DNA from: Calothrix sp. MO_167.B12
Lineage (GTDB): Bacteria; Cyanobacteriota; Cyanobacteriia; Cyanobacteriales; Nostocaceae
DNA length: 34,255 nt
Assembly: GCA_030066045.1 (NCBI GenBank)
Contig: JASJCJ010000090.1
Location: 1 to 34,255, forward strand
Direction of reading: 5' to 3'
The position numbers were made by a program, and so were the translations under genes. The stretch's first letter is position 1. The number at the start of each line of letters is the position of its first letter. Below the pieces are notes generated by a model, which worked only from the letters and a program-made list of their open reading frames with translations, did not search any database and had not been told where the DNA came from. Below are positions 1-7,639 of the stretch, in pieces.

Positions 1-95
1 ATACGCTGAGCGCAAAGCGCACGCTACGCGGTAAGCGTTCGCGTCAGCGTGTCCGCTAGGACTCAGCTATGCCGTAGGCTTTACGCGAGCGCCAT
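1..95. repeat. GC-rich cyanobacterial interspersed repeat
   Basis: This stretch is dense in short inverted motifs (for example gcgcaaagcgc and variants of cgctacgcg) and is much richer in G+C than what follows. It resembles the palindromic filler repeats common between genes in Nostocales. No coding frame is credible in it. Confidence 0.5.
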
Positions 96-533
96 TTGCT
101 TTATGCCGGGGAACCCGTCCACCGCAATGGCTCACTTATTACTTATTACTTGCGCGTAGCGCTATATTACCCTATCGATGAATCAACAGAGCAGTATACC
201 TTCTCATCTTTTGGGTTTATGAAATGGGTTATGGACATTTATCGTTGGATTTTAGAAGTTTGCCGTCGTCTCACTAATAGCGGAGTACTGAGGGTTGAAT
301 TAAGTAATAAGTAATAAGTAATAAGTAATAAGTTTGTTTTTGTGACCGGGATTCAAACCCCATCCCAAAAACATTCTGCCTCAAAAGACAGGGCACCAGA
401 CCCCAATATTTCGGTAAAACAATTGTAGTGGGAGCGTCTCGCTCCCTGTTTCCACAAAGCGGGCAAGATGCCCGCACTACGGTAAACTATCAAAATTAAT
501 GAAAAAGACCAGTAGTAAAACCATCATTGGTGG
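96..533. other. Gene-poor stretch with heptamer repeats and hairpins
   Basis: An open frame of 72 codons runs from 96 to 314 on the plus strand. It starts inside repeats, ends in a taagtaa heptamer array and matches no family I recognise, so I do not call it a gene; it could be the remnant of one. The heptamer occurs at about 133-150 (inverse orientation) and 298-333. A tRNA-like fragment at about 340-400 lacks a full cloverleaf. The end of the stretch holds two adjacent hairpin repeats (426-480). Confidence 0.4.
426..480. repeat. Double-hairpin interspersed repeat (family A)
   Basis: Two hairpins lie side by side: gggagcgtctcgctccc, then gcgggcaagatgcccgc followed by actac. The same hairpins, alone or paired, return at 10238-10262, 21326-21385 and 21745-21780, so this is a multi-copy repeat and not a gene-specific terminator. 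Confidence 0.7.
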
Positions 534-956
534 TTACATACCAATACTTTCGAGATACTCTGCAATTACAGCCACTCCTTTATTAGTATTTCCTTGTTGA
601 CAGCCTTCCGGACAATGGGCAATCACAATAGCTGTTTTGGATGCTTGAAGCGTAATTGCACCTTCGTCTTTCTTTTTCCCAAACACTACTTTGTGATCTT
701 CTTCTCTCAAAAATTGGTACTTCACACCTTCAGCAACAATACCACTAGCCATGAATTGAGAGAAATCTTTCGACTTAAAGCATCTAGCAATATTGACAGC
801 TTCCTCAGGAAAAATTTTCAGGGCATTAGAATGACCATCTGTAGTCCACTTAGCACCGCCATCAATACCAATAATACAAGCTTTGTCAGCATGGGTAGTT
901 CCTGAAGCATCTTTAGTTTGAGCAATTAAATTGTCGAGATAGCTATCCCAGGACAT
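534..956 (-). CDS. Profilin (eukaryotic-type actin-monomer-binding protein)
   Basis: This 140-residue protein has the size and full sequence pattern of a profilin. The N-terminal helix MSWDSYLDNL carries W3 and Y6, the family's polyproline-binding aromatics. IIGIDGGAKW (28-37) matches the plant/fungal 'aIiGqDGsvWA' strand with its conserved Trp. GVKYQFLREEDHKVVFGKK (77-95) matches the central 'KYmvlr.dd..i.GKKG' actin-contact region. The last helix, IAEYLESIGM, matches 'rLgDYLidqGM'. Profilins bind G-actin and proline-rich peptides; they are eukaryotic, with relatives in Asgard archaea and a known transferred copy in Microcystis. The start follows an aaggaa ribosome site. A GNAT gene lies 63 bp upstream on the same strand, possibly co-transcribed. 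No actin gene is in the window. The profilin call is firm; its cellular role is unknown. Confidence 0.92.
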   Translation of the reverse strand: MSWDSYLDNLIAQTKDASGTTHADKACIIGIDGGAKWTTDGHSNALKIFPEEAVNIARCFKSKDFSQFMASGIVAEGVKYQFLREEDHKVVFGKKKDEGAITLQASKTAIVIAHCPEGCQQGNTNKGVAVIAEYLESIGM

Positions 957-1019
957 AAAAAATTCCTTTTTCGTTTAACGTGTAATTTTATGTACGTCAA
1001 GGCAAATTATTTATTTACA

Positions 1020-1448
1020 CTACCATATGTGTTTGATATACATTGGCTGATGTGTAAAAGTTGGCCGTCCATTCTTTCCTTTTTCAGAGACAAACAACAT
1101 CATTCTATTGTTACTATAAGGTCTGTAATTATCCGGGGTGCCAATCCTGGTAATTGAATTATTAAAAACTTCCCAGCCCTTTGAAGCATAAAATGATTCC
1201 AACTTTGGGTCGCAGAAAAGTATCCCAATATCTGCATCACTATGCAAGATATAATTCGTTGCAACTTCTACAACAAGATTTCCATACCCTTGGTTGCGAA
1301 ACAACGGAAAAGTAAATACATTACAGATTCCACAAACTTTATATCTTTTATATAAATGTACTACCTCAATTTCAATGACTTCAGCACGGCTAATAAGTTG
1401 CCCCTTCTCCACGATTGAAAAGAGAACAGGAACCCATTTGTCAAACAT
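1020..1448 (-). CDS. Small GNAT-family N-acetyltransferase
   Basis: This is a 142-residue protein with the acetyl-CoA pyrophosphate loop of the GNAT fold, RNQGYG, near residue 51. It is followed by the helix and the strand-helix pattern ILFCDPKLESFYASKGW, as in aminoglycoside 2'-type and other small-substrate acetyltransferases. The substrate is unknown. An in-frame stop seven codons upstream of the ATG fixes the N-terminus, so the protein begins inside the first beta strands and is compact but probably complete. It lies directly upstream of the profilin gene on the same strand with a 63-bp gap, which would allow co-transcription. A link to actin or profilin acetylation is only a speculation from position. 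Confidence 0.75.
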   Translation of the reverse strand: MFDKWVPVLFSIVEKGQLISRAEVIEIEVVHLYKRYKVCGICNVFTFPLFRNQGYGNLVVEVATNYILHSDADIGILFCDPKLESFYASKGWEVFNNSITRIGTPDNYRPYSNNRMMLFVSEKGKNGRPTFTHQPMYIKHIW

Positions 1449-1500
1449 TTGTACAGTGTATAACTCCTAGGGGTATATCTTTCTACTTATTACTAATTAT

Positions 1501-3075
1501 TTATGCGGCTTTAGTCGGAACTACCTCTGTTTTAGCTTGTGTTGCCTTTAACTCGGTCAATTGCTGCTCAATTTCATCCCGAACAATTTGCCGATATTCC
1601 ATAAAATGCTCTAGGTTAGCACAATTGGCTAAATAAGATTTCCATACCTTAGGATTGTGCTTGAGCAGTAAGAATATTTGTTGCCAAAATTGAAAGCGTG
1701 TTTGGCGTTTAATTCCCTGCCGCCAAATAATAATGAATAGTGCTTGTAGTTCTTTTAATTCTGGCATCCGGAATTTCTTTTTATAAGTTTTTGGAGCCAT
1801 TTGTAAATGATGTCGGTATACCCTGCCCAGATATCGCTTTGGTTCGTATAATTCCCAAAAACAACTGATATATTCCCTGGCTAATTCTTCTATGGGACGG
1901 GTAGTGATGAAGTTGGTTAAATTCATCTGGTTACCTGTGGTTTTTTCTTGGTCTTCGAGTAAACGACCTTCTTTTTTGAGTCGATGCCAAAGGGCTGTAT
2001 TGGGTAAAGCCTGGAGCATACCAAACATTGCAAAAGGAATTGCTGTTGCTTCCACAAAATCAATAATGCGATCGCCTGCTCCTGGTTTTTCGCCATCAAA
2101 ACCAATAATAAATCCAGCCATGACCCGCAAACCAATGCGATTAATTTTGTTGACAGCTTCCACAAGGGAATTACGGGTATTTTGGTATTTCTTGGTTAAA
2201 GCTAAACTATCAGCATCTGGTGTCTCAATACCTAAAAATACGCCGCTAAAGTTGGCAGCAATCATCAAATTCAATAGTTCATCATCCTCTGCTAAATCCA
2301 CAGAAGCTTCTGTAATCAGGCTAAAGGGATAGTCATGCTCTACCATCCAAGGAGCTAATTCCCGCAGCAGCAACTTCACATTCCGCTTGTTACCAATGAA
2401 ATTATCATCCACCACAAACACGAGTCGTCGCCAACCCAAATCATAAAGAGTTTGCAACTCAGCTAAAAGTTGTGCCGGCGTTTTAGTGCGGGGTTTGCGT
2501 CCATAAAGCACAATAATGTCGCAAAATTCACACTGGAAGGGACAACCACGGGAAAATTGAACTGACATATCGCTATAAGCTGTCAAGTCCAGCAAATCGT
2601 AACGGGGAATTGGTGTTTGCGTCACATCCGGTTTGTCTCCATTAGCACGGAATACCCCTGAAGTTTCTCCTCGCTCTAATGCTTCTACAAACAGGGGTAG
2701 AGTGATTTCACCTTCATCTAAAATCAAAAAATCCACCCCAGCTGCTTGAGCTGTATCCGGCACTGAAGTCACGTAAGGACCACCCGCAGCCACCAATTTA
2801 CCGCGCTGTTTTGCCTCTTTGATACAGTGCAGCATATCTGGCTTTTGGACAATCATCCCGGATACGATCACCAAATCTGCCCAGTTCCAATCTGCTTCAG
2901 TTTCCAAACAGACATTACGATCTACTAAGCGAAATTCCCAGGTTTGGGGTAGGATTGCTGCCACAGTAATCAATCCCAGGGGAGGGAGAGAAACTTTACG
3001 ACCAATCAATTCTAAAGCCCGATCAAAAGACCAAAAAGATTTGGGAAATAGGGGATATAGGAGTAAAACTCGCAT
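1501..3075 (-). CDS. B12-binding radical SAM protein (DUF4070 type, HpnP-like)
   Basis: This 524-residue enzyme has an N-terminal cobalamin-binding Rossmann domain (about 1-150, with AAGGPYVTSVP near 96). A radical SAM core follows with the CX3CX2C iron-sulphur motif RGCPFQCEFC (C178, C182, C185). The C-terminal half is the DUF4070-type region. I see no DxHxxG base-off motif in the B12 domain. The family includes hopanoid methylases HpnP/HpnR and many uncharacterised cyanobacterial paralogues; here the substrate cannot be fixed from sequence. The gene is divergent from the Rieske oxygenase at 3325, sharing a 249-bp upstream region, so both could belong to one lipid-modification locus. The C-terminal tail (TKAEV..TKAA) is low complexity. 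A 2-methylhopanoid role is possible but unproven. Confidence 0.85.
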   Translation of the reverse strand: MRVLLLYPLFPKSFWSFDRALELIGRKVSLPPLGLITVAAILPQTWEFRLVDRNVCLETEADWNWADLVIVSGMIVQKPDMLHCIKEAKQRGKLVAAGGPYVTSVPDTAQAAGVDFLILDEGEITLPLFVEALERGETSGVFRANGDKPDVTQTPIPRYDLLDLTAYSDMSVQFSRGCPFQCEFCDIIVLYGRKPRTKTPAQLLAELQTLYDLGWRRLVFVVDDNFIGNKRNVKLLLRELAPWMVEHDYPFSLITEASVDLAEDDELLNLMIAANFSGVFLGIETPDADSLALTKKYQNTRNSLVEAVNKINRIGLRVMAGFIIGFDGEKPGAGDRIIDFVEATAIPFAMFGMLQALPNTALWHRLKKEGRLLEDQEKTTGNQMNLTNFITTRPIEELAREYISCFWELYEPKRYLGRVYRHHLQMAPKTYKKKFRMPELKELQALFIIIWRQGIKRQTRFQFWQQIFLLLKHNPKVWKSYLANCANLEHFMEYRQIVRDEIEQQLTELKATQAKTEVVPTKAA

Positions 3076-3109
3076 TTAATTACTGGTTTAGGGGATAGGG
3101 GATAAGAAA

Positions 3110-3138
3110 TTATGAATTATGAATTATGAATTGTGAAT
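3110..3138. repeat. Heptamer tandem repeat (atgaatt)
   Basis: About four copies of a 7-bp unit stand between the divergent radical SAM and Rieske genes. This is a typical cyanobacterial STRR array. Confidence 0.7.
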
Positions 3139-3255
3139 TTGTGCATCAACTATCAGCTTAATTTACCAGATGTCTCCAAAAACAATAAGTTTTTGCGTAT
3201 TGTAGCGCATGTATTCTTGCTTAATTGCTGAGTAATTTGTAAATTTCTTATAAGA

Positions 3256-3286
3256 TTGTCAGCAAATCCTCTAGTAGGATTATACT
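3256..3286 (+). promoter_or_regulatory. Possible promoter of the Rieske gene
   Basis: A ttgtca hexamer (3256-3261) and a tatact hexamer (3281-3286) are separated by 19 bp, longer than the ideal 17. They lie about 40 bp upstream of the Rieske start. This is a weak match and the assignment is tentative. Confidence 0.3.
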
Positions 3287-3324
3287 TTGACTCTCTGTTG
3301 TAATTGCACATTCAGGAGTGTGGA

Positions 3325-4428
3325 ATGGAACTGGCTCCTACTCTCAAAAGCCAGACAATTCAAAATCGGGTACGGGAAGTGGGGATTAATCCCAATTATT
3401 GGTATCCAGTGGCTTGGGCAGATAAACTAAAGCCGGGTAAGGTAATACCCGTGGTGGTATGGCAACAAGCGATCGCACTTTACCGCGACCTCAAGGGTCA
3501 ACTCTATGCCTTAGAAGATGCTTGTCCCCATAAAGGGGTAGCTCTCCATCAAGGGGAAGTTCAAGGTGCTAATCTTGTATGTCCTTACCACGGTTGGCAG
3601 TTTAATGGCAATGGTAAATGTGTTAATATTCCTTACTTACCTGAGGGACAAAAGCTACCATGTGCCCAAGCACCCAGTTATCCAGTACAAGAAAAATACA
3701 ATATTATTTGGGTTTTCCCTGGGGATGGTAATTTGGCACCAACCACTCCTCTACCAGATGTACCCGAATATGACCATCCTGACTGGTTAACCATTCCCAT
3801 ACCAGCACATTTCCAAGCTCATTTCTCCATCTGTAATGAAAACACAATGGATGTGTTTCATGGTTTTTTACATAAGGATTTACAGGGTTGGTTCGATCCA
3901 GTGCTGTTGAATTTGCGGCAAAATGAACATTCAGTCCAAGCAAAATATCAGGTTTCCTATCAAGGGTGGATGACAAAATTTCTCGGATTGAGCGAACAAG
4001 GAAACCAAGTTACCACTCGCAACATCTCTATTAATTATGACTATCCCCACTACCGGAGTTCCCTGGAAGGAGTTTCTTCCATTTATTTAATGCGGCTACC
4101 TGTAGGGATGGCAGAAACAAAATCCTTTTCTCTGTTATTTCTCAAAGTTGGCTTACCCAAATGGATGCTAAAACGGATTAAACCACAACTGTCACAAATG
4201 ATTTGGCGTTTTTTATTTAAACAGTTTCTCGACCAGGATGTAGAAATGGTAGAAAGCGAACAACGCACCTACTTAGCTAATCCCGGACGACGCTATGTAG
4301 AAATTAATCCGGCAATTATTGCCCTACAAAGGGTAATTGTCGGGCAATATGAAAAATTTATGCAACAATCTAGAGAACTGTCAAATAGTAACCATCACAA
4401 GGAGCAAGAATCATCTGCTGTAACTTAA
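3325..4428 (+). CDS. Rieske [2Fe-2S] aromatic-ring-type oxygenase
   Basis: The 367-residue protein begins with a Rieske domain: CPH (67-69) and CPYH (86-89) supply the two Cys and two His cluster ligands. The C-terminal half is the mononuclear iron domain, with NENTMDVFHGFLH (171-183) giving Asp176, His179 and His183 as the 2-His-1-carboxylate site. Such proteins hydroxylate or demethylate aromatic, chlorophyll-derived or lipid substrates using O2 and an external ferredoxin or reductase; none is encoded here. I chose ATG 3325 because caggag sits seven bases upstream; a TTG 21 bp earlier is in frame but has no ribosome site. The oxoamine synthase follows 127 bp downstream on the same strand, suggesting a shared pathway, perhaps hydroxylation of a lipid product. 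Confidence 0.88.
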   Translation: MELAPTLKSQTIQNRVREVGINPNYWYPVAWADKLKPGKVIPVVVWQQAIALYRDLKGQLYALEDACPHKGVALHQGEVQGANLVCPYHGWQFNGNGKCVNIPYLPEGQKLPCAQAPSYPVQEKYNIIWVFPGDGNLAPTTPLPDVPEYDHPDWLTIPIPAHFQAHFSICNENTMDVFHGFLHKDLQGWFDPVLLNLRQNEHSVQAKYQVSYQGWMTKFLGLSEQGNQVTTRNISINYDYPHYRSSLEGVSSIYLMRLPVGMAETKSFSLLFLKVGLPKWMLKRIKPQLSQMIWRFLFKQFLDQDVEMVESEQRTYLANPGRRYVEINPAIIALQRVIVGQYEKFMQQSRELSNSNHHKEQESSAVT

Positions 4429-4555
4429 GGAATTTCCTCAAAGGCAATTTTTGATCATCCATAAAAAAGGTAAATTAATTAGCTGCGATGAGGGTTAGTT
4501 TAAAACTGCTTAGACCGATTCCAATGTGCTTTTATCAAGGTGAGAGGAGTAGACT

Positions 4556-5842
4556 GTGGAAGTTGTAGAAGAATATATGCAGAGACTATACCAAAGTGGT
4601 CTCTATCCCGATAAGTTTGTTTGTCATGGAAAACAAGGTAATTTAGTTGATGTAGAAGACCCTGACAGTGGCAAACGGTACAAGCTTCTGACATTTTGCA
4701 CCAATGATGTTTTAGGTCTAGTCCAATCAGAAGCCGTGAAACAAGCAGCTATTGATGCTATTGTCAAGTATGGAACATCTAATAGTTCTTGCTCGGTTCT
4801 CAGTGGTCGTATTGACTTGCATCGGCAATTAGAACAGGAAATATCTGCTTTTAAACATTTACCCCACACCCATCTGTTTCTTAATGCTTGGATGGCGATG
4901 CAAGCTTTAATAGATGGTTTTTGCCATTTGGCAATTAATATTCCTGGGTTTCACCATACCAGAGAAACCTTGATTATGACAGATGTTCTGAATCACGGTT
5001 GTATTCTCTCGGCGGTGGTGAATGCAGGTAATCGTTCAGGGAAAATGTTTAGTCACAGCCCCAATGTCCGAGTCAAGGCATACCGCCACTGTGATGTCAA
5101 TGACTTTGCCCGGAAATTACGCCGCTATGCCAAAGAAGGCGATCGCATTATGGTGGTTTCCGATGCGGTATTCTCTATGGATGCGGATATTGCTCCCTTA
5201 CCAGAGATGTTGGATGTACTGGAAAATTATCCTGGTAGTGTCATTGTCATGGATGAAGCACACGCTAGTGGGGCAATTGGTGCAACTGGTGGCGGTATAT
5301 ACGAACACTTTGGTATTACCACCCAACAAGTCCTCGATCGCGGTATGATTCCGTTGATTATGACCACTTTCTCTAAATTTGCTGCTTCTGCGGGGGCTGC
5401 AATTAGTAGTAATTCACCGTCAATGGTAGATTTGTTAGATGTTTCACCCACTTCCATTGGTACCATTTCTCTACCCCCTCCAATTACAGCCGCAGCCTTA
5501 GAAAGTATCCGTCAGGTCAGACAAAATCCCCTGTTAGTATCTACTTTACAGGCCAATAGTCGTTATTTGCGATCGCGACTAATTGAGCATAATTTTGAGG
5601 TAATTGGGGAAACTAATGTGATTCCATTAATCCTACCCCCAGAATATAATCCCAAGCATTTTGCCCGTCATATGATGGAAAAATACGGCGTTTGGGTATC
5701 TGCAATTTGGTTTATTGCTAAACCCCGTCTGCGGATTACCGCTAATGCCCTACATACTAAAGAAGAAATGGATCTTTTGGTAGAAGCATTAGTGAAAACA
5801 CGGGAAGATTTGTATAAACCAGCTACGGTAGCTACGGCCTAG
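4556..5842 (+). CDS. PLP-dependent alpha-oxoamine synthase (SPT/AONS/KBL family)
   Basis: This 428-residue enzyme condenses an acyl thioester with an amino acid, releasing CO2. Landmarks are GTSNSSCSVLSGRIDLHRQL (73-92), NHG (146-148), the PLP aspartate in DEAHASG (D233, H236) and the Schiff-base lysine in TFSKFAAS (K274). Members include serine palmitoyltransferase, 8-amino-7-oxononanoate synthase and 2-amino-3-ketobutyrate ligase; sequence alone does not decide between them. The absence of other biotin genes nearby, together with an acyltransferase and a reductase downstream, favours a serine-palmitoyltransferase-like role; this is inference. The start is GTG, chosen because aggag lies six bases upstream. 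A 381-bp repeat-filled gap separates it from the next plus-strand gene. Confidence 0.85.
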   Translation: MEVVEEYMQRLYQSGLYPDKFVCHGKQGNLVDVEDPDSGKRYKLLTFCTNDVLGLVQSEAVKQAAIDAIVKYGTSNSSCSVLSGRIDLHRQLEQEISAFKHLPHTHLFLNAWMAMQALIDGFCHLAINIPGFHHTRETLIMTDVLNHGCILSAVVNAGNRSGKMFSHSPNVRVKAYRHCDVNDFARKLRRYAKEGDRIMVVSDAVFSMDADIAPLPEMLDVLENYPGSVIVMDEAHASGAIGATGGGIYEHFGITTQQVLDRGMIPLIMTTFSKFAASAGAAISSNSPSMVDLLDVSPTSIGTISLPPPITAAALESIRQVRQNPLLVSTLQANSRYLRSRLIEHNFEVIGETNVIPLILPPEYNPKHFARHMMEKYGVWVSAIWFIAKPRLRITANALHTKEEMDLLVEALVKTREDLYKPATVATA

Positions 5843-5849
5843 GGAGTTA

Positions 5850-5873
5850 GTAGGGGCGCGATGCTCGCGCCCA
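5850..5873. repeat. Palindromic hairpin after the oxoamine synthase
   Basis: The inverted repeat ggggcgcgatgctcgcgccc lies just after the synthase stop codon. It has no T-tract, so it is probably an interspersed palindrome, although it could attenuate read-through. Confidence 0.5.
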
Positions 5874-5930
5874 AGAGCTGAGAGTTTAGATATTCTTTGT
5901 ATGATGTCCGGATGATTAGTTACCGCAAAA

Positions 5931-6142
5931 ACCTCACCCCCTTCCCCTCTCTTTATTAAGATGTCATTGGCGAATAGTGGTTATGACCCCTCATTTACCC
6001 ACAAATTGGTTGTTAGAGACGTAGCATTGCTACGTCTCTACACCTGGTGGAATAGCGAAAAATCATTATCTGAGGGGTGATACCTTTGATTCGCCAACAG
6101 TATCTTATTAAGGAGAGGGGTGTCCACCAAGACGGGGTGAGA
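5931..6142. repeat. Nested palindromic element (about 210 bp)
   Basis: Four inverted layers share one centre. The outer arms are cctcacccc/ggggtgag with cttattaag-type arms inside. Then come ttggcgaa (5967-5974)/ttcgccaa (6090-6097), accctca-type arms at 5983-5993/6071-6081, and a perfect central hairpin at 6014-6040 (tagagacgtagc...). The outer palindrome recurs uninterrupted at 10372-10434, suggesting that one mobile palindrome inserted into another. No ORF is present in the 5843-6223 gap. Confidence 0.7.
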
Positions 6143-6223
6143 TGATGACAATATGGTAAGTAAATAAGCGGATTTGATATTGCTCATGGCTTCTCACTCT
6201 TCAATTTTTCGCCTTTATCAATC

Positions 6224-7363
6224 ATGGATAAAACTAGCAAATTTCAGATCAAAGCTGTTAGCACGGAGTTAGATAAAGAAGCCTTCCTGAATATTCCTGA
6301 TCAAATTTATCAAAACGATCCAAATTGGGTGCCTCCAATCCGTAGTAGTATTGCCAAACAACTACTCCCAGATAATCCTTTTTCGGCATACGGACAGTTT
6401 CAACAATTTATAGCTGTAGAATCAGGCTCGGGGAAACCCCTGGGACGAATTGTTGCAGCCATTAATCAGCGATTGATTGAACAGGAAGGCAAGAATATCG
6501 GACTGTTTGGTTATTTTGAATCTGTAGAAGAATTGGAAATCGCCCAAGAATTATTAGAAACAGCTTGCCAATGGTTACGCGATCGCGGCATGATAATAGC
6601 CAGGGGTCCAATTAACTTATCTACCCACAACAGTTGCTTGTTTCTGGTGGATGGGTTTGATTCTCCACCCATGATGATGATGCCTTACAACCCCGCTTAT
6701 TATCCCCAGTTTATGGAACATTTGGGGTGGCACAAGGCGATGAATGCCTACGCTTATGATTTTCCCTTAGATGGTAGTCTTTCCGCTAAGTTTGAAAAGG
6801 GTTATCGCATTGCTTGTAAATCCGGGATTACCTTCCGTCCCATCCATACTAAAGGGGAAGGGTTTGAGCAAGATTGTCGCAGTCTTTATCAGTTATTTAC
6901 CACCGCCTTTGCTAATAATTGGAGTTCTACTCCCCGTACAGAGGACGAGTTTCTCGAAGAAGCCAAGGATTTACAGCAACTCGTCGATCCAGATGTATTT
7001 CCCGTAGCTGAAGATAATGGTAGGATGATCGGCTTTTGGATGGGTTTGCCAGATTATAATATTGCCTTGAAACACGTTAATGGTAAACTCAACTGGTTGG
7101 GTATTCTCAAATTTCTCTGGTATCGCCGTCAAATAGACCAAGGCAGGGTAATTGCGATCGCATCCTTACCAAAATATCGTCGTCAAATGGTGCCTTTAGC
7201 CTTGATTTACCTGGGTATGCAAGGAGGAATCAAGAAGGGTAAACCTTACAAAAGAGCAGAACTATCCTGGGTGTGGGAAAATAATTATTCCTCCCGCAAG
7301 TTGATTGAAAGTGCTGGTGGCACAATTTATAAAACCTATCGCGTCTACGAGAAATTACTGTAA
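6224..7363 (+). CDS. GNAT-like acyltransferase, candidate bacterial ceramide synthase
   Basis: The 379-residue protein belongs to a family of long GNAT-fold proteins often left as hypothetical. The acyl-CoA binding region is around GLFGYFESVEELEIAQELL (93-111), and the family signature is ARGPINLSTHNSCLFLVDGF (127-146) followed by PPMMMMPYNPAYYPQFMEHL, ending in a second GNAT-like half with SLPKYRRQMVPLALIY. Length and fold agree with the GNAT-type bacterial ceramide synthase (bCerS) described in Caulobacter, which acylates the amine made by serine palmitoyltransferase. An oxoamine synthase lies upstream and an epimerase-type reductase downstream, supporting that reading, but I cannot align it to bCerS here. 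An IscB element begins within 100 bp of its stop. Confidence 0.65.
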   Translation: MDKTSKFQIKAVSTELDKEAFLNIPDQIYQNDPNWVPPIRSSIAKQLLPDNPFSAYGQFQQFIAVESGSGKPLGRIVAAINQRLIEQEGKNIGLFGYFESVEELEIAQELLETACQWLRDRGMIIARGPINLSTHNSCLFLVDGFDSPPMMMMPYNPAYYPQFMEHLGWHKAMNAYAYDFPLDGSLSAKFEKGYRIACKSGITFRPIHTKGEGFEQDCRSLYQLFTTAFANNWSSTPRTEDEFLEEAKDLQQLVDPDVFPVAEDNGRMIGFWMGLPDYNIALKHVNGKLNWLGILKFLWYRRQIDQGRVIAIASLPKYRRQMVPLALIYLGMQGGIKKGKPYKRAELSWVWENNYSSRKLIESAGGTIYKTYRVYEKLL

Positions 7364-7366
7364 ACT

Positions 7367-7407
7367 ACCCACCACCTCCCTTTGGGTAGGTGGGGGCTTT
7401 AAAGCCC
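7367..7407 (+). terminator. Hairpin after the acyltransferase / possible left end of the IscB element
   Basis: The stem ccacctccc (7372-7380) pairs with gggtaggtgg (7384-7393; one bulged T) over a ttt loop. It is followed directly by the perfect palindrome gggctttaaagccc (7394-7407). It could end transcription of the upstream gene, or be the subterminal hairpin that IS200/IS605-type elements carry at their ends. Confidence 0.45.
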
Positions 7408-7639
7408 AGAGTTTACCCGACTAAGTACTACGAGTACTACGATTTAATGGTCATCTTACCTACAAATGCGAAAAGCCAGTTTGTAGCTCTAAGGTTAACG
7501 ATTAAACAAGCATATTGGGGAGGCAGTGCGTTGGACGGGTTTCCCGGCTTATAGCAACTGCCGTTTGAAGCTAGTGTCGTTAGCGTAAAAAGCCTTTAAA
7601 TCATTGTCTAGGCTCACATTACCCGCAAGGAGGGACTTT
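7408..7639 (+). ncRNA. Candidate omega-RNA of IscB
   Basis: The 230 bp just 5' of iscB hold no ORF but are strongly structured. Features are: agtact repeats around 7427-7441; an outer stem ggcagt (7522-7527)/actgcc (7557-7562) enclosing gacgggtttcccggc; and a hairpin gcta (7570-7573)/tagc (7581-7584). IscB guide RNAs (omega-RNAs) are known to lie in this position, roughly 200 nt of scaffold with the guide at the 5' end taken from DNA outside the element. The exact 5' end and guide cannot be set from sequence alone. Confidence 0.6.

Noticed and set aside
96-314. 72-codon open frame
   Set aside because: It starts and ends in repeats, lacks a ribosome site and resembles no family.
335-420. tRNA-like sequence on the minus strand (T-arm-like gtttgaatccc and a possible TTG anticodon hairpin)
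   Set aside because: The anticodon loop is the wrong length, the T-stem has a mismatch and no 7-bp acceptor stem pairs, so at best it is a fragment.
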